64,000 nt of DNA, taken from the NCBI GenBank assembly GCA_013396995.1, contig VWZP01008343.1, positions 564,208-628,207 on the forward strand. Direction: 5' to 3'. Position 1 is the first letter of the stretch. Every line of letters begins with the position of its first letter. Of the stretch, positions 48,501 to 59,286 are shown piece by piece. A program made the position numbers and the translations under genes. Source of the stretch: Dicaeum eximium (lineage: Eukaryota > Chordata > Aves > Passeriformes > Dicaeidae). The notes under the pieces are model-generated. The model made no database searches, was not told where the DNA came from, and was given only the letters and a program-made list of their open reading frames with translations.

Positions 48501-51500
48501 AAAACGGAGGCTCACCCTTACTAACATAATTTTTAAACTAGGTGTTAATATTTCCCATACACTTTCTTATTTTGAACATGGCCCAGAGGGATGTTTTTTA
48601 AAACACTAACCTGACATTCTACTGATAAAGGGATTAAAAGAAAGTATTTGCATAATGTCTTCTAAATAGATGAGCTTTATGATAGATGACACCAAAATAT
48701 ATTGCATAAAAATGTGAATCACTTGGAGAGGGAAAAAGTGCAAGCAATTTGTAAAAGGATTAGCAGAGTAAAACAAGTCTATGTTGAACATTGGTATCAT
48801 GAAATAGATGGATTTCATGATGGCTATTGTTCCACAACACCTTACTGAAGAAAGCTAACCCCCCTAACCTCCTTATTTCGCTACAGGATGATCCTATAAT
48901 CAAAGAAGAGCAGACTCATTAATTTCAGAAAGAAACACCTTCAGAAAATAAAAAGGAATATTAGCTGCTGTGTTCTTGTATCATAGGATGAATTTGAATT
49001 AATATTTTCTCCATATTTTTGGCTTTACTTCAGGAATACGTAGTTGGGTGGGAGGAGGGATTTAATAAGCTTTAGGCAAGCTTTGCTAAATCCACAGTAT
49101 AGAGGGTACTGGACGACATGCACTGAAATGCTGATTCCACCAGGCTCGGAGTCTTATCGCTTCTGCAGGCAAACAGTAGAAATGCTTTTACATTAGACTT
49201 GCAAAATATATTTGTGCAGTGCAGTACTTTCTGTCTGAACCATTCTGGCAAGTTAGCACAGTGAGGTACGATATCCCACTTTGGACCTACCGATTTTTAT
49301 TTTCTTGTTTTAAGAAAGTGCAGGTCATACACCTGTCCTGGGAATGTACTGAGCAATTCAGAAAGAATTTGAAATTGTGACATCAGCTAGGATAAATATA
49401 TGTGTAGATGCTTACTTGATAGCTAGAAGACCAAGATACATAACCTACATTCAATTCATCCTGTTTTTGGCCTAATAAACTGAGACAAGTTTTATATTTT
49501 TTTTTTTTGCCTGCATTTTTGCATGTTTAATGTGGTCCTTGTTCTCTAATAGTTGAATGCCTCTTAGTCTTGTTAATGCACATAATTGCAAAACATGGCT
49601 CTGAGGCAGAGAAATACTATATTTTCCAAATATTGATGGGAAACTGAGATGCAAAAGGTTATGTTCATACCACCAAGCATGATCAAGTAATATTTGACTC
49701 CCGTGACTGGATCAAGCTTTAGAGAGCAGATGATATGAATCACCTACCTCTCTGTCAAATAATAATCATGATAATCTCTGCTGTAATAAAAGCAGTGATA
49801 TGTTAGGCTGGTTTGAGAAGGGCTCTGTTGAACAGGTGTCTGAGAGACTTAAGTGTGCTTTTTGAGAAGGCATTTTTTGTATAGCTGCCACTGAAATCAA
49901 AGACAAGGTCTGTTGCAAAAGGAGGGACTTTGCCCTGAATTGCCCACTAGGACTGTTGCAAACAAGGAAGTACTGGTGAGGGTGCAGCTCTACCAAGAGA
50001 AAACCCTTGTATTCCCTGTTTTCTCAAGTGGAAATTCCTAAGTAAGCACAACTTTCCTATATGATATATAAATAAAGTTTCTCTGCTCTAAAATGTAGAA
50101 AATGAGTCCGTGTTATTTTTTCCGATTAAGAGTTCTACATAGATCCAGAGAAAGTATTTTTATTTAGCATTAATTACTCTTCAGTTAGGAATAAAAATGT
50201 AGGTCCCCATCATCTCTGTGAGGTCATGTGCAAACACAAATACTGCGGAAAATGCCAAAGCAACTGATTAACTATCATTACTTAGCTAATATTTGCTTCC
50301 TATCTCAGAACTGCCTTTTAAACATACAAGAAAAACCACTGACAAACTTTTATGCTACATGGGTGATTTGAAGTCCCGGCTTCTGGAAGGAACAGAGACT
50401 CACTGTTATGCTCAGAGAACAGGTTTTTCTCCTGATTAGATATCAGGCTTCAAACTCCATGCTATGTCTGTGCCAACAGCACAAAGCTGCCTATAAAATT
50501 TTGCTTGCTACACAGTGGAGTGTGTGAGTGTGGTCTTGTGTGCTGCAAAGTTGCCCTCTCTGTAGCCAGCAGGACTTGTGATGCCTTAGGAAGGCCAGTG
50601 GGGTTGTAGCCATGGGCAGCTGCCTTCAGGCAGTTTGCAAGCTGACAAGGAGTTGTTGCATGCGTGGGGCATGGAGCATGCTACCAATCTGGAGTCTTCA
50701 TATATACAGATGCGTCTGTACTGTCAGCTCGATTTACCTGTGTCTCTGTGTTGTGCTTTCCCTTGCTGCTTCATCTATCGCGCTAAATGCATTCACCTCT
50801 TGGAATAATGCCTGGCCCTCAGGAGAAGTGGCCTTTTGGCATGCTGCTCAGAGCTTGTTCCCTTACAACAGCCCAGTGGTTCCCCTTATGGGTATAAGGG
50901 GAATACACAATGAAACACTCGTCCTCTTAGGGCTCTTCTGGGCCCTTTGGTGCTTAAGGTGTGATCATTACTTTTCTGTGTGGGTTTGTGTAGGTCTTTT
51001 TGGTGTGGGTCTTTCTTTTTTTTTTTTTGGAGCATCAGAAAGAACCTGAGGCATGGATTGAAGCCTACCAGGGTGGCATTTTCATAACAAGTGGTGTGAT
51101 GGAAGGGCTTATGTCAGGAGTTGGAGGGCTGGTTAGGACCAGGCAGGGCGATAAGGAGCAAACCCTAATCCATGGCACCTTTTGGGAGTGATCTGTTTCC
51201 GGAGTTTCCCTCAGTTTTGTATGGTGATCAGTTGGTTCACTCTAAAAACCCCAAAAACAAAACAGAAAGAAAAACTCTGGGAAGGAAGTGGCAATTCTGC
51301 AATATCAGGATATCACAATCTGAGAGAAGAGCTACTCTGCTGAGCAGCATAGGCTTACCATGTCTGCAGCATGTATGCGCTGGTTTGCACCTGAACTCTG
51401 CTCTGGTGTGCTCAAAGAGTTTTTGTTATAGTGCAAAGGATATTTCACAGCCTTCAGCTGCTCTGAAAGGGGCCAATCTGCTTCTTTTGGAGCTCAGGGC

Positions 51501-52585
51501 TTTAGTCCTGACTGTACTTACAGCATCAGTCTCTCCATTCCCTTGACAGCACTGTGATTTACTCAGGAAAGCACACCACTGAAACCTGAGAGGAAGAAGC
51601 CTGGATTCATTTTCTTGCTCTACCAGCATGGCTCTGGTTCTTTTTGCTTACACATTATCACATGCCTTCCAGGTCTTGTCTATCTTATACTGAATTATTA
51701 GCCATGAAATCCTCCAGTAGAGATGCAGCTTCTGCTGTGAAAAAATGTCTTTGCAAGAAGTTATTATATCCTTACCCTGCAAGATGCTGCTGCCAGCCTT
51801 GTGAATATGTCAGGAAGCTTATGCTTATGCAAAGCTGTGGTTAAAAAACATGTTACTCCAATGGACATGGCTTCTCTCAAGAGTTTTCTAGTATGGATTT
51901 GCCCTAAGCCTCAGCTTTCCTATTGCCACCTGGAGCTGATAGTTCTATGGTAATACAAGGAAGCCTTAAGAGCTCCTCACCAGGGAGATGAGGTTCACAT
52001 GAGGCAGCACTGCTGCTCAGAAGTACTGCTGCTCCTGACCAGACCTCTGCCCACCAACTTTGGAAAGGAGTAAGAGTCTCCTAACCCCTTTCTTCACTTA
52101 GGCACAGCTACAGCCTTTTGTTGCTGACTCAGTAGAAGAATGACAGAATGAAGAAGGAAAAGGAGAATGATGTTTTGATCATGGTCATGTTTTGGTCTAG
52201 AGGCTTCTTGACTTTTACAAGTGCAGAGATATAGCGATTCCCTTAGTCTCATCTAGAAACTTCCTTCCAAACACTAAGCTCATTTTCCCAGTGATCCAAA
52301 GAACTTGGGAGAGAAATTTTAGTTTCTTCTGCACAAGAGGCTTGCAGCTGACTCTGTCAAGGTAGTAGCTTGTTGGAAGTGGAGAATTTCCATGGTGGGT
52401 TGGGTGCTGTGGGAACTTGCTTGGCTCTCATAGGGAGGTGTGGCACAGCTGGGGAGGGTGGGGGCCATGCTAATTGTGTGTGACCTTTTTTCATCTCTCT
52501 GGATCAGTGCTTTAGAGACGGGACAATGAATTGTGGTCAGGTGGAATGCAGCTCCATGAAAAGAGAGCAGAGAAGTAAGCATAGA
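48501..52585. other. Intergenic; no gene recognised
   Basis: Ordinary AT-rich sequence to about 50500, then somewhat G+C-richer. A 145-codon + frame at 50612-51049 encodes a very hydrophobic, Trp/Cys-rich product with no recognised domain. AGATGACACCAAA at about 48685 resembles the CR1 FADDTK coding word but its neighbours do not follow. Confidence 0.45.
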
Positions 52586-52655
52586 TGGGTACACAGTGTT
52601 AATGCACGAGTGAGCATTAATGGGCACGTGGTGTTAATATATGACTCACTGCTGG
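52586..52655. repeat. Imperfect 35-bp tandem duplication
   Basis: Two units start ATGGGTACACAGTGTTAATG and ATGGGCACGTGGTGTTAATA and agree at about 20 of the first 29 positions. The first unit also has an inverted pair, TTAATGC..GCATTAA, with an 8-base loop. Confidence 0.45.
52625..52630. promoter_or_regulatory. CACGTG E-box about 0.6 kb upstream of OLFM4
   Basis: A palindromic CACGTG (USF/MYC/CLOCK type) sits in the second unit of a small tandem duplication. One six-base site is weak evidence. It is listed because it is close to the promoter and lies in a possible LTR. Confidence 0.25.
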
Positions 52656-53019
52656 GAATGAAATGGGAGGTAGTCTGTGTCCCACCTATGCTATGTGGGA
52701 ATTGAGGGAACTGAAAAGCTGTAGAGACCTCTGTCTATTTTATGTATTGGCAAAGGTCTGTTGGCCTTTGGGAAAAGGGAAACAGGGTTATGGTGTGTGA
52801 ACAGTCTAGCCTGACCTGCTCTTCTCTGTATATGTGAGAAGTAATAAACACCACATTGATGTGTATCGTCTGCGCAACATTGAAGGAATCTTCAAAGAAT
52901 CTACAAGAATTTTTATGGTTGAGTCACTGTAAGGTGAATGTCTGTTTACCTCTCGTAGCTAATAAGCACCTGATGTTCTGTAGAATCAAGATTAAGATCA
53001 GATACTGTACCCCATGGAA

Positions 53020-53200
53020 AAGGTTTCCTGTTAGAAAACTGGATATAGTTAATTTATGATGGTAACTGATGTGTTCTTTGTACGTTAGTAATTTGGTAAT
53101 TATATGAGTTTATGACATCACTTACCCAAAACCTGTAAAAATATCATACAAGTTCCTTAAGTTGTTCCTTTCCTTGTTTGGGGAAATCCCCAGACTGTAC
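53020..53200 (+). promoter_or_regulatory. OLFM4 proximal promoter with CDX-, HNF1- and ETS-like sites
   Basis: Two TTTATGA motifs (53053-53059 and 53109-53115) match the CDX core TTTAT(A/G). GTTAAT at about 53048 is an HNF1-type half site overlapping the first. TGACATCA at 53113-53120 is CRE/AP-1-like and overlaps the second. TTTCCTG at about 53024 and the TTCC runs at 53152-53175 read as ETS/PU.1-type GGAA sites on the other strand. This mix fits gut epithelium plus myeloid expression, as known for OLFM4. The motifs are short, so individual calls are weak; their clustering next to the TATA box is the argument. Confidence 0.45.
53181..53190 (+). promoter_or_regulatory. NF-kappaB site in OLFM4 promoter
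   Basis: GGGAAATCCC matches the kappaB consensus GGGRNWYYCC at every position and is flanked by one further G and C. It lies 11 bases before the TATA box, about -50 from the predicted start. NF-kappaB control of the mammalian OLFM4 promoter is established, so a near-ideal site at this spot supports both the gene call and inflammatory induction. Occupancy is not shown by sequence. Confidence 0.7.
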
Positions 53201-53207
53201 TATAAAA
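53201..53207 (+). promoter_or_regulatory. TATA box of OLFM4
   Basis: A consensus TATAAAA lies 44 bases before the ATG. A focused TATA promoter fits an inducible, tissue-restricted secreted-protein gene. No CpG island surrounds it, unlike the orphan island near 24 kb. Confidence 0.8.
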
Positions 53208-53229
53208 GACATCCTTTCTCCCTTTGCTG

Positions 53230-53250
53230 CCACATCTGCAGGCTGAGAAG
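53230..53250 (+). other. OLFM4: Predicted OLFM4 5'UTR
   Basis: The span runs from the inferred transcription start, about 28 bases after the TATA box, to the ATG. It has no upstream ATG. The exact start is an estimate; 5' RACE or CAGE would fix it. Confidence 0.5.
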
Positions 53251-53331
53251 ATGAAGCACACACTGGTGGCTGTGCTTTTCCTCATGCAGGGCGTGAGTGC
53301 TCTGGCTGGGACGACGGCAGCAGCAGGAGTG
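53251..53331 (+). CDS. OLFM4: OLFM4 exon 1 coding part: start codon and signal peptide
   Basis: Twenty-seven codons. The ATG has A at -3, a reasonable Kozak context. It is the first ATG after the predicted transcription start, which gives a 5'UTR of only about 20 bases. The product begins MKHTLVAVLFLMQGVSALAG: a lysine and histidine, a hydrophobic core at about residues 5-13, and an A-L-A at 17-19 that fits signal peptidase cleavage after residue 19. The next residues are TTAAAGV. The exon ends at G followed by GTAAGA, a near-consensus donor, in phase 0. The peptide itself is not conserved enough to name the gene. The name comes from exon 3, which continues in frame, and from the TATA promoter just upstream. 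Confidence is high that this is the first coding exon. Confidence 0.85.
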
Positions 53332-55456
53332 GTAAGACAGGGGTCTCATAACCTGAACTTTGGTGCCTTCTTGTCTTCTCACACAGTTTAGATTGCTGAA
53401 AATTCTTTTAAGGTTACTGGAAAATTATTAGACAAACGTTGAGGTCTCTGCATGGAGAAAGTTTAAAGTATTCCTCCCCCCAGCTAATGTATAGGGACTG
53501 GGTAATAAATGTAAAAGTGAGGCACAGGTTTAAAGTCAGAGTCAAATTCTGCCTTTGGTTAGATGAGTGCAACTCCCAGTGAGGATCTGAGTGGATATTA
53601 AATGCTCTGTGTAGCTTCTAATTAATTAGCAAGGGCTTAGAGCAGGAACAGATCCACAGCTTTGATGTGGAAGGAGTTGGGAGGTGGGAGCTTTCCCAGT
53701 TTCATGATTACTGTCATACTCTGTGACTGGGCACATGAAAGCCATATTGGTTGGTTATTGTTGGGTGCTCTCCCTCTTCCCTAAAAACATGTATCTGGTT
53801 GGGCAAGAGAGAAATTCAAAGCAGACCAAATCAATCAGAAAAACCCCCACAATAACCCCCAACCAAAAGCTACATCAAATTCAGGGAGGAAGGAGAAAAC
53901 TTTAAAAAATGCTTTTTTAAAGCAAAAAATTATATTAATGAAAGATTGTTTTGATTTTGTACTGTCCTTTTTTTTTTTTTTTTTTTTTTTTCAAATTTAA
54001 AATGGGGCTTCAGTTTTCAGGAAAATAGTTTGTGAATATCTTAAGAACTTTTTCAAATGAAGCAAAGCATTTTGGTTTTATTTGACCAAAAATGACTGCC
54101 TTTTTGGTATTTATTAGTTAAAATTTGAGAAAAAAACATTTTGGCTCCCAGTAATTCTTTCTAATTTATCTGGTTTATTCACCAACCAGAAAGTTCCTCT
54201 GTGCCCCTAGTTACATTTTTTTAAGTTTGGGAGTGTTGTGGAGGCAGGCAGTGAAGTTAGCCCTTCCTGGGAAGTGCTTTTATCTGCTCAAGTAATGAAA
54301 AGCTGCAAACTTCAAGATGGAAGTATAAATGTATGTTGGTAAGCTGAGGTTAGAAAGCTTAATAGGGGGAGAAATAGGGGAGAAAGTCCTCCTTAGTCTG
54401 CTTAGCTTTAATCTAGTCCTCAGTTTGTGTAATTTGCACAATTTGGGATGCTCTCTGTTAATTGCTACCAGCTGCCCATCATGTTCAGTGTAATTTTATG
54501 AGCACACAAGTACCTGTTCAAGAGGGTTTATTTGACAAATTGTCCCACAAAGCTTGTTTACACTGTGCCACTTAACAGACCTGCCCTTTGCCGGCCATTT
54601 GGCTTTCCCCACCATCCCCTGGCTCAGGAACAGGGTTCCAGCTGGGATTTGGGAAATGCAGAAAGACCCAGTGGTGAGTGTCCCGTTGCAGGGGAAGCCC
54701 ATTTGATGCTCCATCTGTTACACCATTTGACATTGAGGGTGTCTTGCTCCAGTTCTCAGTTCCACAAAGGTAACCCCCAGGATGGTGCCAGGGTGACAGC
54801 TGCTGTCCTTGCTGTGGCAGGAAGGCAAGCTCTAGCCACAGGTAGAAGTTAAAGGAAATGTATATATTCTTATTGCATAAAAGGCTCCCAAAGTGGATCT
54901 GGCTGTATCCTTGGCAGTGTGGTGTCTTCTCCAGATGCTCCCTCTCCACAGTGGGAGTCTGTCACCTCCATGGTGCTAGTAGCAGAGTGGGACATGTTTC
55001 CCAGCCATCACAGCTCACAGGCTGACAGCTTTGTGTGAAAGGGGCAGCAAGTCCTCTGCTTAGAGGCTGGGGCATGAGCTGGGTGGTCAGGAGAGGACAT
55101 TCCTGCTGGGAGGACAGTATTCTTTGGATTTAGGGCAGAGGAGCACAGCACTGTCCTTTTAGATTGCCTTGCAATCTGCCACGGCTGCCTGTCACATCCT
55201 CAGCTCACACCTCCTGGACAGGCTGAGTGTCCCCTGCCTTGCTCTGGTCACACAGAGCCTTTCTTCAAGAAGAGGTGTCTGTGAAGTGACACCGAGCCCT
55301 GCGAAACTGTCGCCTCAGTAGCAGATCAGAAATTTTACAGTTGCTCAGGATAGCTCCCATAATAAAATCAAAGTGCTTTGGAGCTGCAGGATGGGGGGGA
55401 AGGGATGGTGCCATGTGTAGAAAATCACACTAAAAAATCTTTCCTTTGCTTTTCAG
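53332..55456 (+). other. OLFM4: OLFM4 intron 1
   Basis: 2.1 kb, GTAAGA..TTTTCAG, phase 0. It contains a 24-nt T run at 53968-53991. A relatively G+C-rich half (about 54530-55320) has reading frames open on both strands but no domain signature, so they are treated as chance. No repeat is recognised with confidence. Confidence 0.75.
53968..53991 (+). repeat. 24-nt poly(T) in OLFM4 intron 1
   Basis: Uninterrupted T run, low complexity. On the other strand it is a poly(A), but no retroelement body was recognised beside it. Confidence 0.9.
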
Positions 55457-55534
55457 ACCGCTCATCTCAGTACGATACTTCCATATCTGACTCAGCCTAG
55501 GACTGTGGATGACAAATTGCACACTTCCCCAAAG
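55457..55534 (+). CDS. OLFM4: OLFM4 exon 2: short linker after the signal peptide
   Basis: Twenty-six codons, residues 28-53, starting TAHLSTILPYL and ending with K before the donor. The acceptor is a pyrimidine-rich run ending TTTTCAG. The donor is AAAG followed by GTATAA. Both ends are phase 0, so the exon could be skipped without a frameshift. Recalled mammalian OLFM4 has a serine-rich low-complexity linker here. This one is shorter and not serine-rich, so the linker has diverged while the exon boundary just before the LF-N block is kept. There is no domain or cysteine. Support comes from splice signals, open frame and position between two in-frame exons. Transcript evidence would settle whether it is always included. 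Confidence 0.75.
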
Positions 55535-58500
55535 GTATAACCATCACTATTCTTCAATACAGCCCAGAAAAGACCATACTGAGGGACTTGTGTCCTTTTC
55601 TTTAAATGCTATACAGTCACTTAATGACTTAACTCTGACACAAGTAAGCCAGTTGTGCTGCCTGGAAGAAGCATTTATGTGTTGTATATCCAGTACTTTA
55701 GGAAGTAGTGAATCTCCAAAAACATCACTACTGTTACCACGTCATTCAGTGCCTCAAGACAGATCCAAAAGATTGGCATTAACCTTGTAACTACTGAACT
55801 GGACTGTAGACATAAAACAGATGGGCCCCCGGGGATTTAATGCCAATGTGGCAAACAGTTTGGTGATTACAGTCTCCCTGAGGAAGTCTTCTCTCATAAA
55901 CTAGAACAGGGCCTTGAAAGAATCTTCTGAGAAGTGCCCACTTGTGGTTGCTGGGACTGAGAAAATCTTGATTCTCCCTGTTCTACCTAGCTAAAATATT
56001 ATCAGCTATTTGTTGATAGAGGGACCTGAATCTTATTTCTCTGCCTTTTGGTACAGTGCTTAAGTCCATGGTCTGCAGATTTCTGAGTTCACTTTCTTTC
56101 CCCCTTTCTATCAGTGACTGTTTAATAATAACGTTCACTTTGGAACAGATTCAATGGGTCACAATTGCTCTGTATGGTCCTGCAAATTGTTGTCAAAAAC
56201 AGAGTTCATCCAAAGCACAGGTTCAGCTTCACAGCAGATCTTTTGTATGTCCAGGCAAGCTCAGTGTGGCATATGGGGTGTGTGGAGAGACCTCTTCTGA
56301 GACAGAGCTGAGTCTCTGGCTCCAGTAGAACATTTAGCAAAGTTAAATGGAGTCAGGGTTCTCTTTCAGAGTCTGATTAGCAGGACCCAAACTTCATCCA
56401 TTACCTTGCCCAGCTGAGGTGGCTTCTGTCCCTACTGTGGCCCTGCTATGTGCTTTCTGTGGATCCCATTCTTTGTCTTAGGATGAGCAAATATCTGATT
56501 TAGAGCTGCGAATGTCACTAGGCTACAGTGACAAATTTTCTGATTTTCAGAAAATTGAGTAACTGCTCGCTCCTACTCCCTTTCTTAATTTAAAGGGATG
56601 TGGAGAAGGAACATTTCTCATAGCTTCAAATACGTGTATGTAACAATTTTGCAGAGTGAAATGTTGCTGTCAAGTCCTTGCTGTAGGCTAGGACAGTTTG
56701 CTCTCTTTTAAGTGTTCTGTATAAGTTATTAAACTTTAAAAACCATACAACTCCATCAAAAGTAGCAGTCTATTTCATGTATTTTTCTACAGGATGACGG
56801 AAGACATTTTTGTTACATGGTTGTCATTCAGCTGGTATTATATTTTGATTGAAGCACTTATTGACCCAAGGGGCTTTTAACTAAACAATGCTTCTTGGTC
56901 TTGTCAACATCATGATTCCAATGTTTGTAATGTCAATGGAAGAATGGGAGCAGCCCTGTCTGCCCAGGCTATTTCCATTCTTTTGGGGAAACTGTTGGCT
57001 TCAATATAAGCAGCACTTACTGCAGTGAAGCTCTGCCTTCAACTCAAAGCTCCCTCCTAACTCAAATGTTAAAATATAATGATTGTTTTTCACAGGGAGG
57101 TTAAAAGCATGAGTTTGAGGTTTTTTGGGAGATATCTGAATGCATTTATGAATTTTTTTTAGCACATGAAATAGGTGGGGTAAGTCTTGAAAACTGATTG
57201 GCGTAATTCAGTCAAGGCTGTAGTTCACAGCAGGGCGTATAATGCATACAAAGGTATAGCACACACTATTGCTATACAATGTATAGCATACTCTCTCTTG
57301 TACACATGTACTCCTATTTGCGTTACACACAGAAGGAACAGAACATAACACCTTCCACACAAAAATTAGCATGCTAATGTACAACAAAGAAGCTCCCATA
57401 TACTTACTAAGCCACTTTTATTTCTTCTTTTGGTTTCTCCCATCTGTTTCTTTTTTTATTGCTGAGCAACTTGCCTGCCATCCCAACCAGGCCAATGTGC
57501 TGAGGATTCCGAGGTGTAAAAATACCTAAGTGACTTAGGAACTAATTTTTCATAGTAATTTACATACTGATAGCCATATCTTCAAAAATACATGGAAACT
57601 TAGATGTAATCTGTTCTCGGTGGGATTTTCAGAAGTGCTTTGGTAACCTGCCTGGCAGAGAAATTAATGCAAGTTATGTGCTGGGACATTCTGGAATGCC
57701 ATGAGATACTTCTCTGCTTCCTTTCATGTTAAATGTCTTCAGCAGTCTGAGTGAAGTTTTAAGGCCCATGGTGCTTGAATAACACAGATAAAACAAATTT
57801 CCACTCTTTCTTTCAAAATGAGATGCATGCTATTTGTTGTGGCTGCAGTAAAGAGGTTGCCAGAAGTGTGAACAGGGATCATTCCTGCTTGCTGCTCTTC
57901 TCTTTTTGGGCTCACAGATCAAGACAACTTTGCTGCTGGTCAACACTGTGTGTTCCAGGCTGTTTTTTCAGTGAGGACATTAGTTGAAAGCACTGTGAAA
58001 AAACAAGGGAATAAATACTGAAATGTCAGCTCTCAGGACATAGTTTTGTTGTTTGCTTTTTTATTTTTAAGAGGGAAAGAAAAAAAGAAAACACATGAAT
58101 AACACTGGGATTTCTGCAAGGCAGGAGAAGAGATTATAGAAAGAAGTGTTTTTAAAGAGCAAGTCTGTAGCTTTAAAATATGCAGCTGCATTGAAGTGTG
58201 TGCCAGAATATTTTAAAGTAACATCAAATATCTTTATTAATAAATTCGTGATAGGTTTATGAATTGGAAACATTTTGTGTACAAACAAAAAGAACTGTTC
58301 CGAACACACTCAGTATGCAGCCCTGTGTTTATAGACTGCAGTGTACCTTGGCTGCAAATTATGGCAAGATCAGGAGGTGCCAGCCCTGACCTTTCCATCC
58401 CTCATGTGCATTGCTTGGTGATGATGCTGTGAGCATGCAGACAGCTGGGACAAGACTATTCATGGGCAGGAGCTTTGCCAACTATCCACAAGGATGGATG

Positions 58501-59133
58501 GGCGGGCTGTGATGTGTGGGTGTTATGAGCAATATTTTGTAGCAAAATAAGAATCTCTACCTTAGGCCAAACCTGCATATTTAATTCATCACCTTTCAGT
58601 GGTGTATAATTAAATGCACGTCTGTTTGCTGGGGCTGGCTGCAAATCTTCAAATGAAAGATTTTTCTTTTCAAAACATTCCCTGTTACTAGTTCTATTTC
58701 AGTGCTTTTCTCTCTATGGATGTAAATTACTAAATGATTTGTCCAATTTAGATGAACAGAATAGTAGCTGTAAGACCTAACTTACTACATTATAATTTTC
58801 CTGCTGTTGCCAGCTTTTCTGTCTGCTGGAAAAGTTTTTTCATTATCTTAGGAACATTGTCCACAAGACTGGGAAAGTAAGGACTATTATATGTCTCCAT
58901 TTTTTCCAATGGTAAAATCTTTAAAGCAATATTTAACTATTTTTTAGAGAGATTTGTAAGGATGAGTAATAAAATTGCTAGATATTTTGAGTTCCTTGGA
59001 AGAAAAAGGTAAAAGATGACTGGTAAAGAAATTGTTGATGATTGGCACAACTCGTATTATTGCCAGACATTATTAGCTACTGATTCTAGAGAAGAATGTT
59101 AACACTTTTTTTCTTACCAATTTGTTTTTGCAG
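55535..59133 (+). other. OLFM4: OLFM4 intron 2
   Basis: 3.6 kb, GTATAA..TTTTTGCAG, phase 0. It holds a likely ancient repeat remnant at 57505-57645 and an AT-rich block around 57230-57420 with several copies of GTATAGCA-like words. No further exon-like segment matching OLFM4 was seen. Confidence 0.75.
57505..57645. repeat. Probable ancient amniote repeat remnant in OLFM4 intron 2
   Basis: It contains the perfect palindrome CCTAAGTGACTTAGG (57525-57539), then GGAACTAATTTTTCATAG, and GGGATTTTCAGAAGTGCTT about 90 bases on. These are hallmarks of the same old repeat group as 40945-41080. It is heavily diverged. Confidence 0.45.
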
Positions 59134-59286
59134 CTCTTTGCCAACGTGTCCGGCTCTGTGAATGAAGAGGGAACTTGTCAGTGCTCTGTTTACTTGCCAG
59201 ATACCACCTTTCCAGTGCAGAAGGCTGAGCAATTGGAAATTATAGCCACAACGCTCTCGGAGAAGTTTGAGGCAGAGCTTTCTAAA
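59134..59286 (+). CDS. OLFM4: OLFM4 exon 3: conserved N-terminal block and start of coiled coil
   Basis: Fifty-one codons, residues 54-104. It opens LFANVSGSVNEEGTCQCSVY and carries CQCSVYLPDTTFPV at residues 68-81. It closes with a charged helical stretch ending EAELSK. The block matches mammalian OLFM4 closely, including the N-glycosylation sequon (N57-V-S), the paired cysteines C68 and C70 and the invariant LPDTTFP. In the mammalian protein the equivalent cysteines are reported to help hold the disulfide-linked multimer. Hydrophobic residues at 87, 90, 94, 98 and 102 start a coiled coil that should continue in exon 4. The acceptor is TTTGTTTTTGCAG and the donor is AAA followed by GTAAGG. 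Both are phase 0. This is the exon that identifies the gene. A different olfactomedin-family member is the only real alternative. Confidence 0.92.

Larger units (their letters stand above)
52586..52879 (+). mobile_element. Possible solo LTR upstream of OLFM4
   Basis: The segment has an LTR-like plan: TGTTAA near the left side (about 52593 or 52632), an AATAAA at 52843-52848, a short tail, and CTGCGCAACA at about 52870-52879. It would therefore begin TGTTA and end CAACA. No convincing target-site duplication was found, and the left edge coincides with a tandem duplication. It may be an ERV remnant or chance. Confidence 0.22.

Noticed and set aside
48660..48810. CR1 reverse-transcriptase fragment suggested by AGATGACACCAAA
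   Set aside because: Only one short word matches; the surrounding sequence does not follow the CR1 coding order.
54532..54949. Overlapping 106- and 125-codon frames in OLFM4 intron 1
   Set aside because: Both strands open in a G+C-richer patch, no domain, and the OLFM4 exons on either side join cleanly without them.
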